Positions 7,824-16,514 of a stretch of 37,008 bases of DNA are shown here, piece by piece. The DNA lies in IMG/VR virus record IMGVR_UViG_3300033146_000590, positions 1 through 37,008 of that record; one strand, given 5' to 3'. The translations under genes and the position numbers were made by a program. The notes under the pieces were generated by a model. The model saw only the letters and a list, made by a program, of their open reading frames with translations, was not told where the DNA came from and did not search any database. This DNA comes from a virus. Numbering within the stretch: the first letter of the stretch is position 1; the number at the start of each line of letters is the position of its first letter.

Positions 7824-10699
7824 TATAATTTTTCTCCATTAGTCCACATAGTACCTATTAATTCAACAGACCAAATAAAAATATCTTTATTAGCAGATCC
7901 ATCGTCATCATATTCTACTCGAACAAAAGTCATATCACCTTCATAGTAATTGGATATATCAAATTTAGTAGACATAACAGAAATTATCTTATTTATAGTA
8001 GATAAATGAATATCGTGTGTAGACGTTTGTGCTTGTTTGGATGTTAAAGTTTCAGTATTTGCTAGAGTTCGTGCAATTGTATCTATACCTCCAGCTGGAT
8101 CTGCTGCCATTACTCCAGCTATTTCAACAGGTAATGCTGAAATAATCATTCGTCCATCTGAAGAGCTGCCACTGTATATAACAGAGTAATTGACTTGTAT
8201 TTGAAGAGGACAGCTAGTACATATTCCTCTAGGTAAATTCATTTGGAGATAAATAGCGTCTCCATTTCCGTTCATAACCGAATTCTTAACTTTATGGTTC
8301 CAACCAGTTGGAACACCACCGCTACCAACAGATTCGCTATCGTTAGTTACACCACCACTTTCCCCAAATATATTACCTGCAGACAGTAATGTAGTTTTAA
8401 ATTGTGCAAGACCATAAAAGGCCTGTAAGCCGTTTTCTGTGAATCTAGTACGTGATGTACCAAGTTGTAATCTTTCGAAGACTGGAGAGGTTGTGAGGTT
8501 GTCTGTTATACGAAATCTGAGCCAGTATAGACTATTACTTGATATTGTTTTCTTGGTCCAATCAGCTGGAGAAGTATAAAATATATCTTCTTGCTGTCCA
8601 GATCGAATAAATATCTCATTAGCATAACGATGAAGGTGATCAGTACAAACTGCCATTACTGGTAATTCTGTCCAGGAACTTCCATCCCAATATTCTAATG
8701 CAAATGATCGTTTAGTAGATTCAACTGCTGCTATTGTTTGATCTATACGAAGACTTAAAATTTTCAGTACATCAGTAGCATCTTGAGCCTGGGTGCTTAT
8801 TAGAATTGTGTGATTACTAGTTGTACCTTGAAATGAAAATGTAGATCCAGTATCCGAAGCTGCATCATCAGATACGTTAGTTAAATTACCTCCTTCTGAA
8901 GTACTTGTTGCTGTGTTGTCAGTGGTAATAACTAGCATACCTTGTGTATACGGAGCACCTCTACCTATTTCACAGTCACGTCCTTTATCAGGACGACCTA
9001 TACGTAATTTGCTATCAATTTCAATAGATTTAGCTATACGATCTTGAAACAATGATATATCATGATTGTAACCCGCAGGATATACCATACGGGTACCAAT
9101 CATCTTCCCACCTATTACATATACATCCGATAGAAGATCTTGAATATTAAAATGTGTAGTAATAGTTTCATCAAGATTAGGAACAGATATGTCGATACGA
9201 GATGCGTTATTTAATTTAACACCAGTTGTACAATTACGACACATATAATTAACAATATCTAGTACGGCACCGTTATCTAAATCGATACCTGTCGTCATGG
9301 TAGCTTTACTAGTAATACTATTTATATTGCATTTTGTATTACTACCATTCATTTTAAGTAAAGTTGTAATTACAGCCCCAGGAAAAGTATATAGGGATTC
9401 AATTAGAACCTGTGCATTATTTGTTATATTAATAAAAGTAGTTACTGAACCAGATACGCTAAGTCCAAATATTTTTGTAATGGACATGTATCCATTGGAT
9501 ACATTAATGCCAGTCTGTGCATTATAGAGCATTGTGTCGATAAGAAAGAAAGAGGCACCCGCCGTTCCAAAATTAATTAATGCAGCACCAGTAGTTCCAG
9601 TTAAAGTAAATCCAGAAAGAGTATTATTACCTGGAGAAGTGATCAGATTAGATCCTGTGGTACTAGCTATAATTTTTGTTACACTAGTACCACCTGTTGA
9701 TGTAACATTTACCCATTCTTTCATGGTTATAGGAAGTTCAGTGTAGTCCCCTGGATATACCAAGACTGAAAATTTATTAGTCGATGTTGCTGTAGTGATA
9801 CTGTCTATAGCATCTTTAATGGATGTAAATTGACCACCTGACTTAGCAACTGTAACTATATTACTAAATGGATCTAATGATGGTCGTTTGTGCCAATTTG
9901 TTCCATCATAAATCCATTGACTATTATCGTCAGACTGTATTGCTTCATCACCTTCTTGAACGGTAAGTGCTAATCTAGCCGCTGCATCAGCTACTATAAA
10001 TACTTCAGGTAAACTAATAGAAGGAATTTGAGATACAGGGATCTTGCTTCCGCTATCTAAAGTAGCAACACCATTAGCTGCACCTTTCTCGCTAGTCGGA
10101 ATAGCACCTATCTGAGTAGTTGTAATTCCATGTGGATTATCTGTTCTAATATCATGATCACCATCGGTAACAAGGTCTAGCTCAGTTTTGTTCGAGTGCG
10201 AATGCCGTGCTGACGTATTAGCAGAGACATCGGAGTTTGCTGATACTCTAGCATCTGTATAGTACAGATTAGATGTGCCTTCTGTAAGGTCGTCTGTATC
10301 TTTAGAAGAGAAATCGCTATTGAAATCAGTTGAGTCATAATGGTCAAGATCAGTAATCTCACTTTCTGTGTGCGTATGCGAAACGGGTGTTTGTGGATCT
10401 GCAAGAAGACCAGATAGCCCTCCTACATTAATTTCGTCAGTACCTCCATTCTCATGGGAAACATGATGGAGAAGAACGGCTGATTCAACAGCTTCCCAAG
10501 CCGTGTTAGCATCATTCCGACGATAAAATTTATTTTCATCTGTACGCCAGAATACTTCTCCTTCCTCTGGTGTGACAGGAAAAGAACTACCAGAAGGCGC
10601 AATTAAGACTCCATTATTATCACGTTCCCATTGATAAGTTCCATTTATTATTCGTGGGGAACTTTCGTCTATTATTACTTGTACAACACCATATGACAT
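7823..10699 (-). CDS. Long tail fibre / receptor-binding protein with beta-helix region
   Basis: This is a 958-residue protein. An N-terminal attachment part (1-75) is followed by a fibre shaft with His- and Asp-rich repeats: VSHTHTESEITDLDHYDS, then LTEGTSNLYYTDARV and DNPHGITTTQIGAI. This shaft pattern is familiar from T4-type and other phage fibres. Residues about 280-530 look like a right-handed beta-helix (FTSIKDAIDSI, VLVYPGDYTELPI, then many short Asn/Thr/Gly strands), the fold common in receptor-binding and glycan-cleaving tailspikes. No clear catalytic pair is visible. The C-terminal 400 residues are beta-rich with aromatic strands (FALEYWDGSSWTELP, WLRFRITDN) and probably form the receptor-contacting domains. 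It overlaps the next gene by one base. Confidence 0.72.
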   Translation of the reverse strand: MSYGVVQVIIDESSPRIINGTYQWERDNNGVLIAPSGSSFPVTPEEGEVFWRTDENKFYRRNDANTAWEAVESAVLLHHVSHENGGTDEINVGGLSGLLADPQTPVSHTHTESEITDLDHYDSTDFNSDFSSKDTDDLTEGTSNLYYTDARVSANSDVSANTSARHSHSNKTELDLVTDGDHDIRTDNPHGITTTQIGAIPTSEKGAANGVATLDSGSKIPVSQIPSISLPEVFIVADAAARLALTVQEGDEAIQSDDNSQWIYDGTNWHKRPSLDPFSNIVTVAKSGGQFTSIKDAIDSITTATSTNKFSVLVYPGDYTELPITMKEWVNVTSTGGTSVTKIIASTTGSNLITSPGNNTLSGFTLTGTTGAALINFGTAGASFFLIDTMLYNAQTGINVSNGYMSITKIFGLSVSGSVTTFINITNNAQVLIESLYTFPGAVITTLLKMNGSNTKCNINSITSKATMTTGIDLDNGAVLDIVNYMCRNCTTGVKLNNASRIDISVPNLDETITTHFNIQDLLSDVYVIGGKMIGTRMVYPAGYNHDISLFQDRIAKSIEIDSKLRIGRPDKGRDCEIGRGAPYTQGMLVITTDNTATSTSEGGNLTNVSDDAASDTGSTFSFQGTTSNHTILISTQAQDATDVLKILSLRIDQTIAAVESTKRSFALEYWDGSSWTELPVMAVCTDHLHRYANEIFIRSGQQEDIFYTSPADWTKKTISSNSLYWLRFRITDNLTTSPVFERLQLGTSRTRFTENGLQAFYGLAQFKTTLLSAGNIFGESGGVTNDSESVGSGGVPTGWNHKVKNSVMNGNGDAIYLQMNLPRGICTSCPLQIQVNYSVIYSGSSSDGRMIISALPVEIAGVMAADPAGGIDTIARTLANTETLTSKQAQTSTHDIHLSTINKIISVMSTKFDISNYYEGDMTFVRVEYDDDGSANKDIFIWSVELIGTMWTNGEKL

Positions 10700-10700
10700 A

Positions 10701-11630
10701 TTATGTTCTCACACTAGTTATATTGGAAACTCGACGACCACTGTACGAATATGTTAGTGTAAGACGTTCAGCCTCTACACCAGAGTCATCATATTGAATT
10801 ATTGTTTCTGTAGATACTTTACTTATAGCATAAGTATACTGGAATTCTCGTATCTTAATTGTTTTTGTATTATCAGTCCATAAAACTATACTTACTACTC
10901 GTGCTCCGTTGTAAGTATATTCTTGGTAATAATCTTCATCTACCCAGTGAACTAATTGATTTATTACTCTATGTTGAGCTTCTGTTACTCCTCCTCCACT
11001 AATTGCAGCATCTAAATCGTTTAGAACTGTTTGCAAAATAGAAGAAGAAGATTGAGATAGTGAAGTAGGATCTACTCCTACTCGTGTAGCACCAACAGGA
11101 TGATATATTTCAATATTACCACCTGTACTATCTACTATATTTTCAACTACAATTAAATTCTGTTGATCAGAAATAGATTCTATTGTATAACGACCAGCAG
11201 CAGCATTTCCAGATAATACTACTGTATCTCCTATTTCAGCTTGCCAAGTAATCCAACGTGCTTCTACAGAATAAATATTACGTGTAATCGCAGCAGTGCT
11301 ATTTGTAGAGACAGGGAAAACGCCCGCCCAAATATAAATATCTTCTACTGATTTTAATTCATCATGTGATACTGTTCGTACATCTTCATTCAATCCTAAT
11401 TGTTGATGTAATACTTCTGTAGGTTCGTAATCGTCATTGTCAATAAAATTTGTACCATCATCTACTGCAACAGATCCATTTCTAATTGCATCTAATAAAT
11501 CATCTGATTCTTTTATTTCTATTGCTGAAAATTCATCTTCTAGATCTCTGTTTGTAGTCGGGTGAGCTAAATATAGTCCTAGATCACTAATAGATACATC
11601 ACCGCTAACAGTAGATACTCGTAATGCCAT
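10701..11630 (-). CDS. Fibre-associated protein with a shared N-terminal module
   Basis: A 309-residue protein. Its first 60 residues (ISDLGLYLAHPTTN, FSAIEIKESDDLLDAIRNGS) resemble the N-terminus of the neighbouring gene at 11677-12960, sharing the pattern DLG ... F-x-A-x-E-x3-S-x-DL-x2-AI-x2-GSV-x3-DG. The shared part is probably an attachment or assembly module. The rest is beta-rich with a Trp-containing strand region (VEARWITWQAEIGDTVVLSG) and a C-terminus of alternating Tyr/Thr strands (REFQYTYAISKVSTETIIQY). AAGGGA precedes the ATG after a 46-base spacer holding a perfect hairpin. The precise role is unknown. Confidence 0.5.
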   Translation of the reverse strand: MALRVSTVSGDVSISDLGLYLAHPTTNRDLEDEFSAIEIKESDDLLDAIRNGSVAVDDGTNFIDNDDYEPTEVLHQQLGLNEDVRTVSHDELKSVEDIYIWAGVFPVSTNSTAAITRNIYSVEARWITWQAEIGDTVVLSGNAAAGRYTIESISDQQNLIVVENIVDSTGGNIEIYHPVGATRVGVDPTSLSQSSSSILQTVLNDLDAAISGGGVTEAQHRVINQLVHWVDEDYYQEYTYNGARVVSIVLWTDNTKTIKIREFQYTYAISKVSTETIIQYDDSGVEAERLTLTYSYSGRRVSNITSVRT

Positions 11631-11643
11631 AATAATCCCTTGG

Positions 11644-11671
11644 AAGTTAGACTAGCTAACTAGTCTAACTT
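11644..11671 (-). terminator. 12-bp perfect hairpin between two fibre genes (terminator-like or processing site)
   Basis: The spacer between the fibre genes holds a stem AGTTAGACTAG / CTAGTCTAACT (one more A-T pair outside) closed by a four-base loop, centred on 11657-11658. In the minus-strand transcript it lies after the stop codon of the upstream fibre gene and just before the AAGGGA ribosome site of the next. There is no run of U after it, so it is a poor intrinsic terminator. It could instead stabilise mRNA ends or be a cleavage site. Confidence 0.4.
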
Positions 11672-11676
11672 AAACT

Positions 11677-12960
11677 CTACAATCGCCAAGCTACTTCGAA
11701 ACCTGCGATTGGGTGATGAACATTAGATCCATTACAATATAATTGAATCTCATCACCTTGAGTAACATCTACATTTACATTAGTTGCTTGGCCGCCATCG
11801 GCAGCACTAATGGCTATAGACGCAATTGATGTTCCACTACGTCTAACTTCAAACGTCCAGGTATCAGATGCAGAAGTTTGTGCAAATACACCAACAATAG
11901 TACCATCATTAAGCATACGATACCCTGTTTTAGATGAAGCAATTCCATCTTCAAGACGTAGATATATATCACTGACTCTACGACGATTGCGTCCACCTTT
12001 GTAAGTCGTACGTTCTACAGATAGCCATTTGCTACGAGAATTATCGTAGACATAAAGAACGCCACCCGAAAAAACAATTTCACCATCGTCTGGACTAGCA
12101 GGTGCAGATGCTGATACAGGTAGAATAAGATTACCACTAGTGAAATCAAATTCTCCAGTAATAGCATTACGTGCCTTATTACCAGCTAATAGAGCATACT
12201 GTGCATGATCGTCATCACCTAACCCAGATAGCCCACCATGATCAGTAATTATTCCAGAAGCTGGAGCCAGCGCAAACCATTGTGTTCCGTCATGTGCATA
12301 TAAGACATCATCATCTATATCCCAAGCAATAGAACCTTCTGTAGCAGAGGGAAATGAAGTTGGAACATCATTAGCTTGAGGAAGAACAAAGTCGGTACCA
12401 CCAGACAAGTCGATAGCACCTGTCATGGCATTACGTGTTTTATCTCCTGAACCTAAAATATACTGAGTATGATCATCATCACCAAGACCTGATAATCCAC
12501 CATGATCGGTAACAATACCTGAAGCAGCAGCAATAAGAGTCCATTGCGTGCCATCCCAAACATATAATTCATCATCATCATTATCCCAATATAATTCACC
12601 TTCGTCACCATTAGTTGGCAATGTAGCAGAATTGGGTAATGTAAATCTACCAATTGTTAAATCTATATAATCATCAGCTAAATCTTCTGTAAGAGTAACA
12701 TCAGCTATAAAACTTGATGCTACCTCAATAGCCGACCCATCTTTAGACCACTCAACGCTTCCACCAGTAATCGCGGTATGCAAATCAACAGAATCTCGTA
12801 ATTCTCGTGCAGTAAATTGACCATTTCCAGCATCTGGATCGCCATCATCTCCTGCTAGTAGCTCTGTCCATGTAGCACTTGTAGCAATGGTTATACCAAG
12901 ATCAGCAAGTTCTACATCAGGATCTGTTCCTGCATTCCCCGTTCTTATAAATATAGACAT
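11677..12960 (-). CDS. Modular tail fibre protein with GGLSGLGDDDH repeats
   Basis: A 427-residue protein. The N-terminal module (residues about 15-95) is shared with the gene at 10701-11630. Then come two repeats of a unit with LYVWDGTQWTLIAAASGI and DHGGLSGLGDDDHTQY (about 125-170 and 215-255), plus a third, shorter LYVYDNSRSKW strand. This glycine/aspartate unit is common in phage fibres. The C-terminal 130 residues (SDIYLRLEDG, TGYRMLNDGTIVGVFAQT, VNVDVTQGDEIQLYCNGSN, FEVAWRL) match the neighbouring gene at 12975-13478 strand for strand. The C-terminal domain is probably the receptor-binding tip. A GGAGGTATT signal lies before the ATG. Confidence 0.65.
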   Translation of the reverse strand: MSIFIRTGNAGTDPDVELADLGITIATSATWTELLAGDDGDPDAGNGQFTARELRDSVDLHTAITGGSVEWSKDGSAIEVASSFIADVTLTEDLADDYIDLTIGRFTLPNSATLPTNGDEGELYWDNDDDELYVWDGTQWTLIAAASGIVTDHGGLSGLGDDDHTQYILGSGDKTRNAMTGAIDLSGGTDFVLPQANDVPTSFPSATEGSIAWDIDDDVLYAHDGTQWFALAPASGIITDHGGLSGLGDDDHAQYALLAGNKARNAITGEFDFTSGNLILPVSASAPASPDDGEIVFSGGVLYVYDNSRSKWLSVERTTYKGGRNRRRVSDIYLRLEDGIASSKTGYRMLNDGTIVGVFAQTSASDTWTFEVRRSGTSIASIAISAADGGQATNVNVDVTQGDEIQLYCNGSNVHHPIAGFEVAWRL

Positions 12961-12974
12961 AAGAATACCTCCCT

Positions 12975-13478
12975 TTAAAGATTATTATTTCTCCATGCTA
13001 TCTCAATCTCGACAAAAGGGTCACGTATTCCAAATACGGCTGTTGTCTCTGCAAACAACTGAAGTCGATCTCCTTCGTCTATATCTACATTAACTGTCGT
13101 AACATGACGCCCATTAGTGGCATTCATAACCAAAGATGCAACATTGGTCACATTACCATTACGTCTTACTCGTAAAGTCCATGTTTCAGGATTGCGAGTT
13201 TGCGCCGCAATAGCTACAATAGTTCCACTACGAAACAATCTGTATCCAGTTAGATTACTTGTTTGCCTATCTGCGATACGTAAATAAGAGTTTTTAGCTC
13301 TACCAGATCGTCCCGCTGTAGCAAATAAGCGATCGGTACTTAACCATTTGTCTCGCTCATGATCATACACCCAAAGACGTCCACCATCAACTTGGATATC
13401 TGGCTGAGAATTATCTCTAATACCTAGTATCTCGTGTTCGATAATATGTTTTCTTATGTTTGCGCCACAAGTAGACAT
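12975..13478 (-). CDS. Short fibre/receptor-binding protein, paralogue of the neighbouring fibre tip
   Basis: A 167-residue protein that is mostly one domain. From residue 30 on it parallels the C-terminus of the adjacent fibre: LWVYDHERDKWLSTDRL, NSYLRIADRQTSNLTGYRLF, SGTIVAIAAQTRNPETWTL, VNVDIDEGDRLQLFAETT, VEIEIAWRNN. The two proteins differ widely in sequence but keep the strand order and key aromatic and acidic positions, so this is an old duplication. The first 29 residues (MSTCGANIRKHIIEHEILG) are unrelated and could be the attachment segment. Start and preceding stop are closely coupled. Confidence 0.55.
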   Translation of the reverse strand: MSTCGANIRKHIIEHEILGIRDNSQPDIQVDGGRLWVYDHERDKWLSTDRLFATAGRSGRAKNSYLRIADRQTSNLTGYRLFRSGTIVAIAAQTRNPETWTLRVRRNGNVTNVASLVMNATNGRHVTTVNVDIDEGDRLQLFAETTAVFGIRDPFVEIEIAWRNNNL

Positions 13479-13825
13479 TAGATTACGTCTCCAACAGTAG
13501 GCAGATATTCAAATGAAATAATTACATCATTAGTATTTTCATCATTTTTCCAAGTACCAGTTAAGTATTTACCATCGTCAATTGTTATGCTTGAATAATC
13601 TCCGAATATTTGTATTGTAGCTATAACTCTACTAGTTGTATCCATATGAAATAATTCACGTTGATGATGCGGTACGGCTGATTGATGAAAAATTCCTAAT
13701 TTATGAATTCGCTGCGTATCCGCAACTATAGCAACATCATCTATAGCTAAAATAGCACCATTTAAATTCTTATAGATACGACATAGTTTACCTATCTGTC
13801 GCGACGTAGATGACCCTATTGCCAT
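13478..13825 (-). CDS. Small virion-associated protein, function unknown
   Basis: A 115-residue protein lying between fibre-type genes. It is beta-rich, with IAIVADTQRI-like and IIISFEYLP-like strands (AILAIDDVAIVADTQRIHKL, GDYSSITIDDGKYLTGTW, DVIISFEYLPTVGDVI). There is no signal peptide, membrane segment or catalytic motif. AGGAAAT lies before the ATG, and its stop is four or so bases from the next start. The size and strand pattern would suit a small baseplate or fibre-assembly component, but I do not recognise it. Confidence 0.4.
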   Translation of the reverse strand: MAIGSSTSRQIGKLCRIYKNLNGAILAIDDVAIVADTQRIHKLGIFHQSAVPHHQRELFHMDTTSRVIATIQIFGDYSSITIDDGKYLTGTWKNDENTNDVIISFEYLPTVGDVI

Positions 13826-13833
13826 ATTATTTC

Positions 13834-14580
13834 CTATATTTTTATGCGGAGAATTTTACCTATAACTTCTAGGGTTTTAACAACAGTGCCGACAGCACTA
13901 GGAGAAACGTTTGGGTGATCTGTAGCCACACTTGTAGAAATAATAACAGAATCATCTGTAATACTAGCCGGATCTAATTCTTTATTAAATTCTATATCAA
14001 TTTCAGTTAACGTAGTTAACTGTTCAATAGCATGATCTGTAGGTGTAGTACTAACAACAAGTAGAGGACCTTGTGATGTAATATAATCAGTTACATGTGG
14101 TGCTACTGATAAAACAGATGTAGAGATTGTAGAAGGTATTTCCTCTATACTGCCTGTACCAGTTTCAAAATTCCAACTAATATACCCTGAAACTAAGTTA
14201 CCTAAAGCATCTAATGGATCTGAAACATTTACAATGTATTGGATAGTTGGATATAAGGGTTGGTCTGGAGTAAATGATAATGTAGTTCCTACACCAGAAA
14301 CTACATTAACATCTACGATACCTTGAAGAATACCTTGATATCCGGGTGATCTTAAGAAATTGTCCAAATCAGCTTGTGATACATTTGCAGGATTAGCTAA
14401 CATTGCCAATCCTGGACCAATATATTGATCTGTGTCTGGACCCTCAATAAAGAAACTTTCTTCTAAACTAACTGGATCCATCTCTATATTAAACTCAATA
14501 GTTATTACGCTATTGAGAGGAATAGACACACCAGAAACTGGCGGGAAATGATCAACTACAGTATCTATTAAATTAGCCAC
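13834..14580 (-). CDS. Ig-like (Big_5-type) domain protein, baseplate or appendage
   Basis: A 248-residue protein with two copies of a bacterial Ig-like unit. The first has VDHFPPVSGVSIPLNSVITI, then IEFNIEMDPVSLEESFFIEG and LSFTPDQPLYPTIQYIVNVS ending in ISWNFETG. The second begins TTPTDHAIEQLTTLTEIDIE and has FNKELDPASITDDSVIIS. The pattern (P-x-D/V-G..I, I-x-x-x-F-x-x-x-M/L-D-x-x-S, then SF-x-P, L-x3-x-Y-x-V) is that of Big_5/SbsA-type Ig domains found on surface and appendage proteins. The start is GTG, with GAGG about nine bases upstream, and overlaps the preceding gene by eight bases. The role is probably structural decoration of fibre or baseplate. Confidence 0.55.
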   Translation of the reverse strand: MANLIDTVVDHFPPVSGVSIPLNSVITIEFNIEMDPVSLEESFFIEGPDTDQYIGPGLAMLANPANVSQADLDNFLRSPGYQGILQGIVDVNVVSGVGTTLSFTPDQPLYPTIQYIVNVSDPLDALGNLVSGYISWNFETGTGSIEEIPSTISTSVLSVAPHVTDYITSQGPLLVVSTTPTDHAIEQLTTLTEIDIEFNKELDPASITDDSVIISTSVATDHPNVSPSAVGTVVKTLEVIGKILRIKI

Positions 14581-15202
14581 TAGTCAGATCCTCTTCAGAT
14601 GGAATTAAAAATGTTTCTTCGACTACATTTGATTCTACTACATCGGACACATTAGTCGAGGTGACGGCATTAGGATCATAGACCATATTGGAAATATCAT
14701 TCCCAGCTAATTTATCAGACACTTCTTTAGAATATGTAGTGATAGCTTTCTCTAGTGTTTTAATTAAACCTTTACGCTTTTTACCACTTTTTTCTAAATC
14801 AGTTAATTGACGAAGAGTCATTAAATCCATTGTAGGAATTTCTTTTTTGATACTAGCCCAATGTTTTTTAAGATACTTTTTTAATTCAATCTCTTGAATT
14901 TTACGTTTCTGTTTTGTTATTTCTGTAAATGACTGAGCTAAAACTGGAACAGTAGTTGTAGGAGTTGTTTGTATTACATGTCCCAATAATTCTAAATATT
15001 TATCAGCGTCTTTGATAAGTAAATTACCACAATTATAATTATAAAGTAATTGCCTCTTCTCTTGAGTGCCAATTGAATCTAAATCTATATTTTTTGGTCC
15101 TGGGTCATCTATAGTTAGCATTATAGGATAAGTACCATCTTGTCCTAAATCACCAATAAACAACATGGAAGTACGACTAGTATCACTTAATGTAATTTGC
15201 AT
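14573..15202 (-). CDS. Capsid-proximal protein of unknown function
   Basis: A 209-residue protein. The N-terminal third has beta segments (MQITLSDTSRTSMLFIGDLG, DGTYPIMLTIDD) and the middle is a Lys-rich helical region (EITKQKRKIQEIELKKYLKK, LRQLTDLEKSGKKRKGLIKT) that may form a coiled coil. The C-terminus is acidic. Its ATG is only ten bases beyond a strong intrinsic terminator, so it probably depends on read-through from the capsid gene. GAGG is the ribosome site. An N-terminal fold plus charged helices would suit a head-tail completion or assembly factor, but this is a guess. Confidence 0.4.
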   Translation of the reverse strand: MQITLSDTSRTSMLFIGDLGQDGTYPIMLTIDDPGPKNIDLDSIGTQEKRQLLYNYNCGNLLIKDADKYLELLGHVIQTTPTTTVPVLAQSFTEITKQKRKIQEIELKKYLKKHWASIKKEIPTMDLMTLRQLTDLEKSGKKRKGLIKTLEKAITTYSKEVSDKLAGNDISNMVYDPNAVTSTNVSDVVESNVVEETFLIPSEEDLTSG

Positions 15203-15212
15203 ATTAACCTCA

Positions 15213-15242
15213 TAAAAAAATAGGGAGCCGAAGCTCCCTATT
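15213..15242 (-). terminator. Intrinsic terminator with UUCG tetraloop after the major capsid gene
   Basis: On the minus strand the stem AATAGGGAGC / GCTCCCTATT closes the stable tetraloop TTCG and is followed by a run of T. The plus-strand positions are 15219-15228, 15229-15232 and 15233-15242, with the A tract at 15214-15220. It lies 24 bases after the capsid stop. No promoter is obvious in the ten bases before the next start, so partial read-through is expected. Confidence 0.88.
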
Positions 15243-15266
15243 TATAACCTATTTAACAACTAAATG

Positions 15267-16499
15267 CTATGATAACACATTACTAGTTGGTGGGATAGGG
15301 GCGATGTTACCTGCAACATCAATATTGGCCTGTGCTGGTAGCACGATCTCATTAGGCACAACATGTACATTTTTCAATGTAGCAATAGCCTTTCCTTCAT
15401 TCAGGATACCAATACCATAACGTTCACGCATCTTGATTTTCATAATATCAACCTTTGGATCATTCCACTCTTCAGTAGTAACATCCTCATCGACAATAAG
15501 AACACCAAGTTCGGCAGCATCAAACATATAAATATCCGTAAGACGCCGACGTGGATCATAAGGTACAAAGGGGCTAACAATAATCCGAAACGGAATATTC
15601 ATATAACTTGGCAGAATCGGACCCGAATTAAGGGTTTGTGGATATGCCGAAAGTCCACTTGCAGCTTCACCAGAAGCAGAGCCAGGTGGAGTAATAGTCT
15701 GTCCGCCAGACACACCAAGTCCACCAGTAGAACTACCATCCCAAGGAGCACGACCTGCCGGATTACCAGTATGAGTCGCAAAGAAAGCACCGCCACCTGA
15801 AGCCAACACAAAGTGGCGCAGAGTAGCATCTTTCATGAACATAACCCATGTCAATGGATGAACCAACAATGTATTAGGTGTAAACCCTTGAGTAATAACT
15901 TGTGCATATGCATCAAAGATATCATCCATGGTCACTGAACCATTACCACTACCACTCAAGTCACGACCAGTTGTAACACCCTTATACGAACTAGTCGGAT
16001 GAAGGTTATCAAAAACTGGAACGCCCATGCTACGAATAAAGTCAAAAATCTTGACTTCTTTATGACGAGCAAGTGCTCGACCAGCAGCACGTAAATGCAT
16101 ACCAATAATGTCAAACTGTGAGTACCGAATCATTTCTTCAGTAATTTTAACAGCAATACCAGACTTACCGATACTTGCTGTTACGGTAGCTCCACCAGTC
16201 TGCAAACTGCGCTCAGGATATTCCATGCCTTCAGCGATATCAGCAGCTACTAGAGCACCAACTGCAGGAAAGGTAATAGTATGACCATACGAATAATTGA
16301 TTCGTTGCAACAAACTAGTACCAATCAGGAGAGGCTCTATTGCTTCCTTGACGATATTACTGATAACCTTTGGCATCAACACAGAAGCATTAGGAACAGA
16401 TAGAGCATCTTCCATTCTGAACTGTGTTTCACCTTCTACTTTGCCATTAGATTTCCATAGAACTTCTAATTGACTAGCATCTTTAATTTCAAACTTCAT
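15267..16499 (-). CDS. Major capsid protein (HK97-like fold)
   Basis: A 410-residue protein with the composition and layout of an HK97-fold major capsid protein. A short N-terminal part is followed by the E-loop region (VSNIVKEAIEPLLIGTSLLQ, GHTITFPAVGALVAADIAEG, then SIGKSGIAVKITEEMIRYSQ) and a P-domain spine helix (IGMHLRAAGRALARHKEV). A-domain segments follow (FTPNTLLVHPLTWVMFMKDA, FRIIVSPFVPYDPRRRLTDI, AAELGVLIVDEDVTTEEWND). The final part, MRERYGIGILNEGKAIATLK, is a familiar capsid ending. A Gly/Ser/Pro-rich insertion at about 235-285 is probably surface-exposed. AGGAGG lies before the ATG, and the terminator just after the gene suits high expression. Confidence 0.85.
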   Translation of the reverse strand: MKFEIKDASQLEVLWKSNGKVEGETQFRMEDALSVPNASVLMPKVISNIVKEAIEPLLIGTSLLQRINYSYGHTITFPAVGALVAADIAEGMEYPERSLQTGGATVTASIGKSGIAVKITEEMIRYSQFDIIGMHLRAAGRALARHKEVKIFDFIRSMGVPVFDNLHPTSSYKGVTTGRDLSGSGNGSVTMDDIFDAYAQVITQGFTPNTLLVHPLTWVMFMKDATLRHFVLASGGGAFFATHTGNPAGRAPWDGSSTGGLGVSGGQTITPPGSASGEAASGLSAYPQTLNSGPILPSYMNIPFRIIVSPFVPYDPRRRLTDIYMFDAAELGVLIVDEDVTTEEWNDPKVDIMKIKMRERYGIGILNEGKAIATLKNVHVVPNEIVLPAQANIDVAGNIAPIPPTSNVLS

Positions 16500-16514
16500 T
16501 CTATTACCTCCTGA

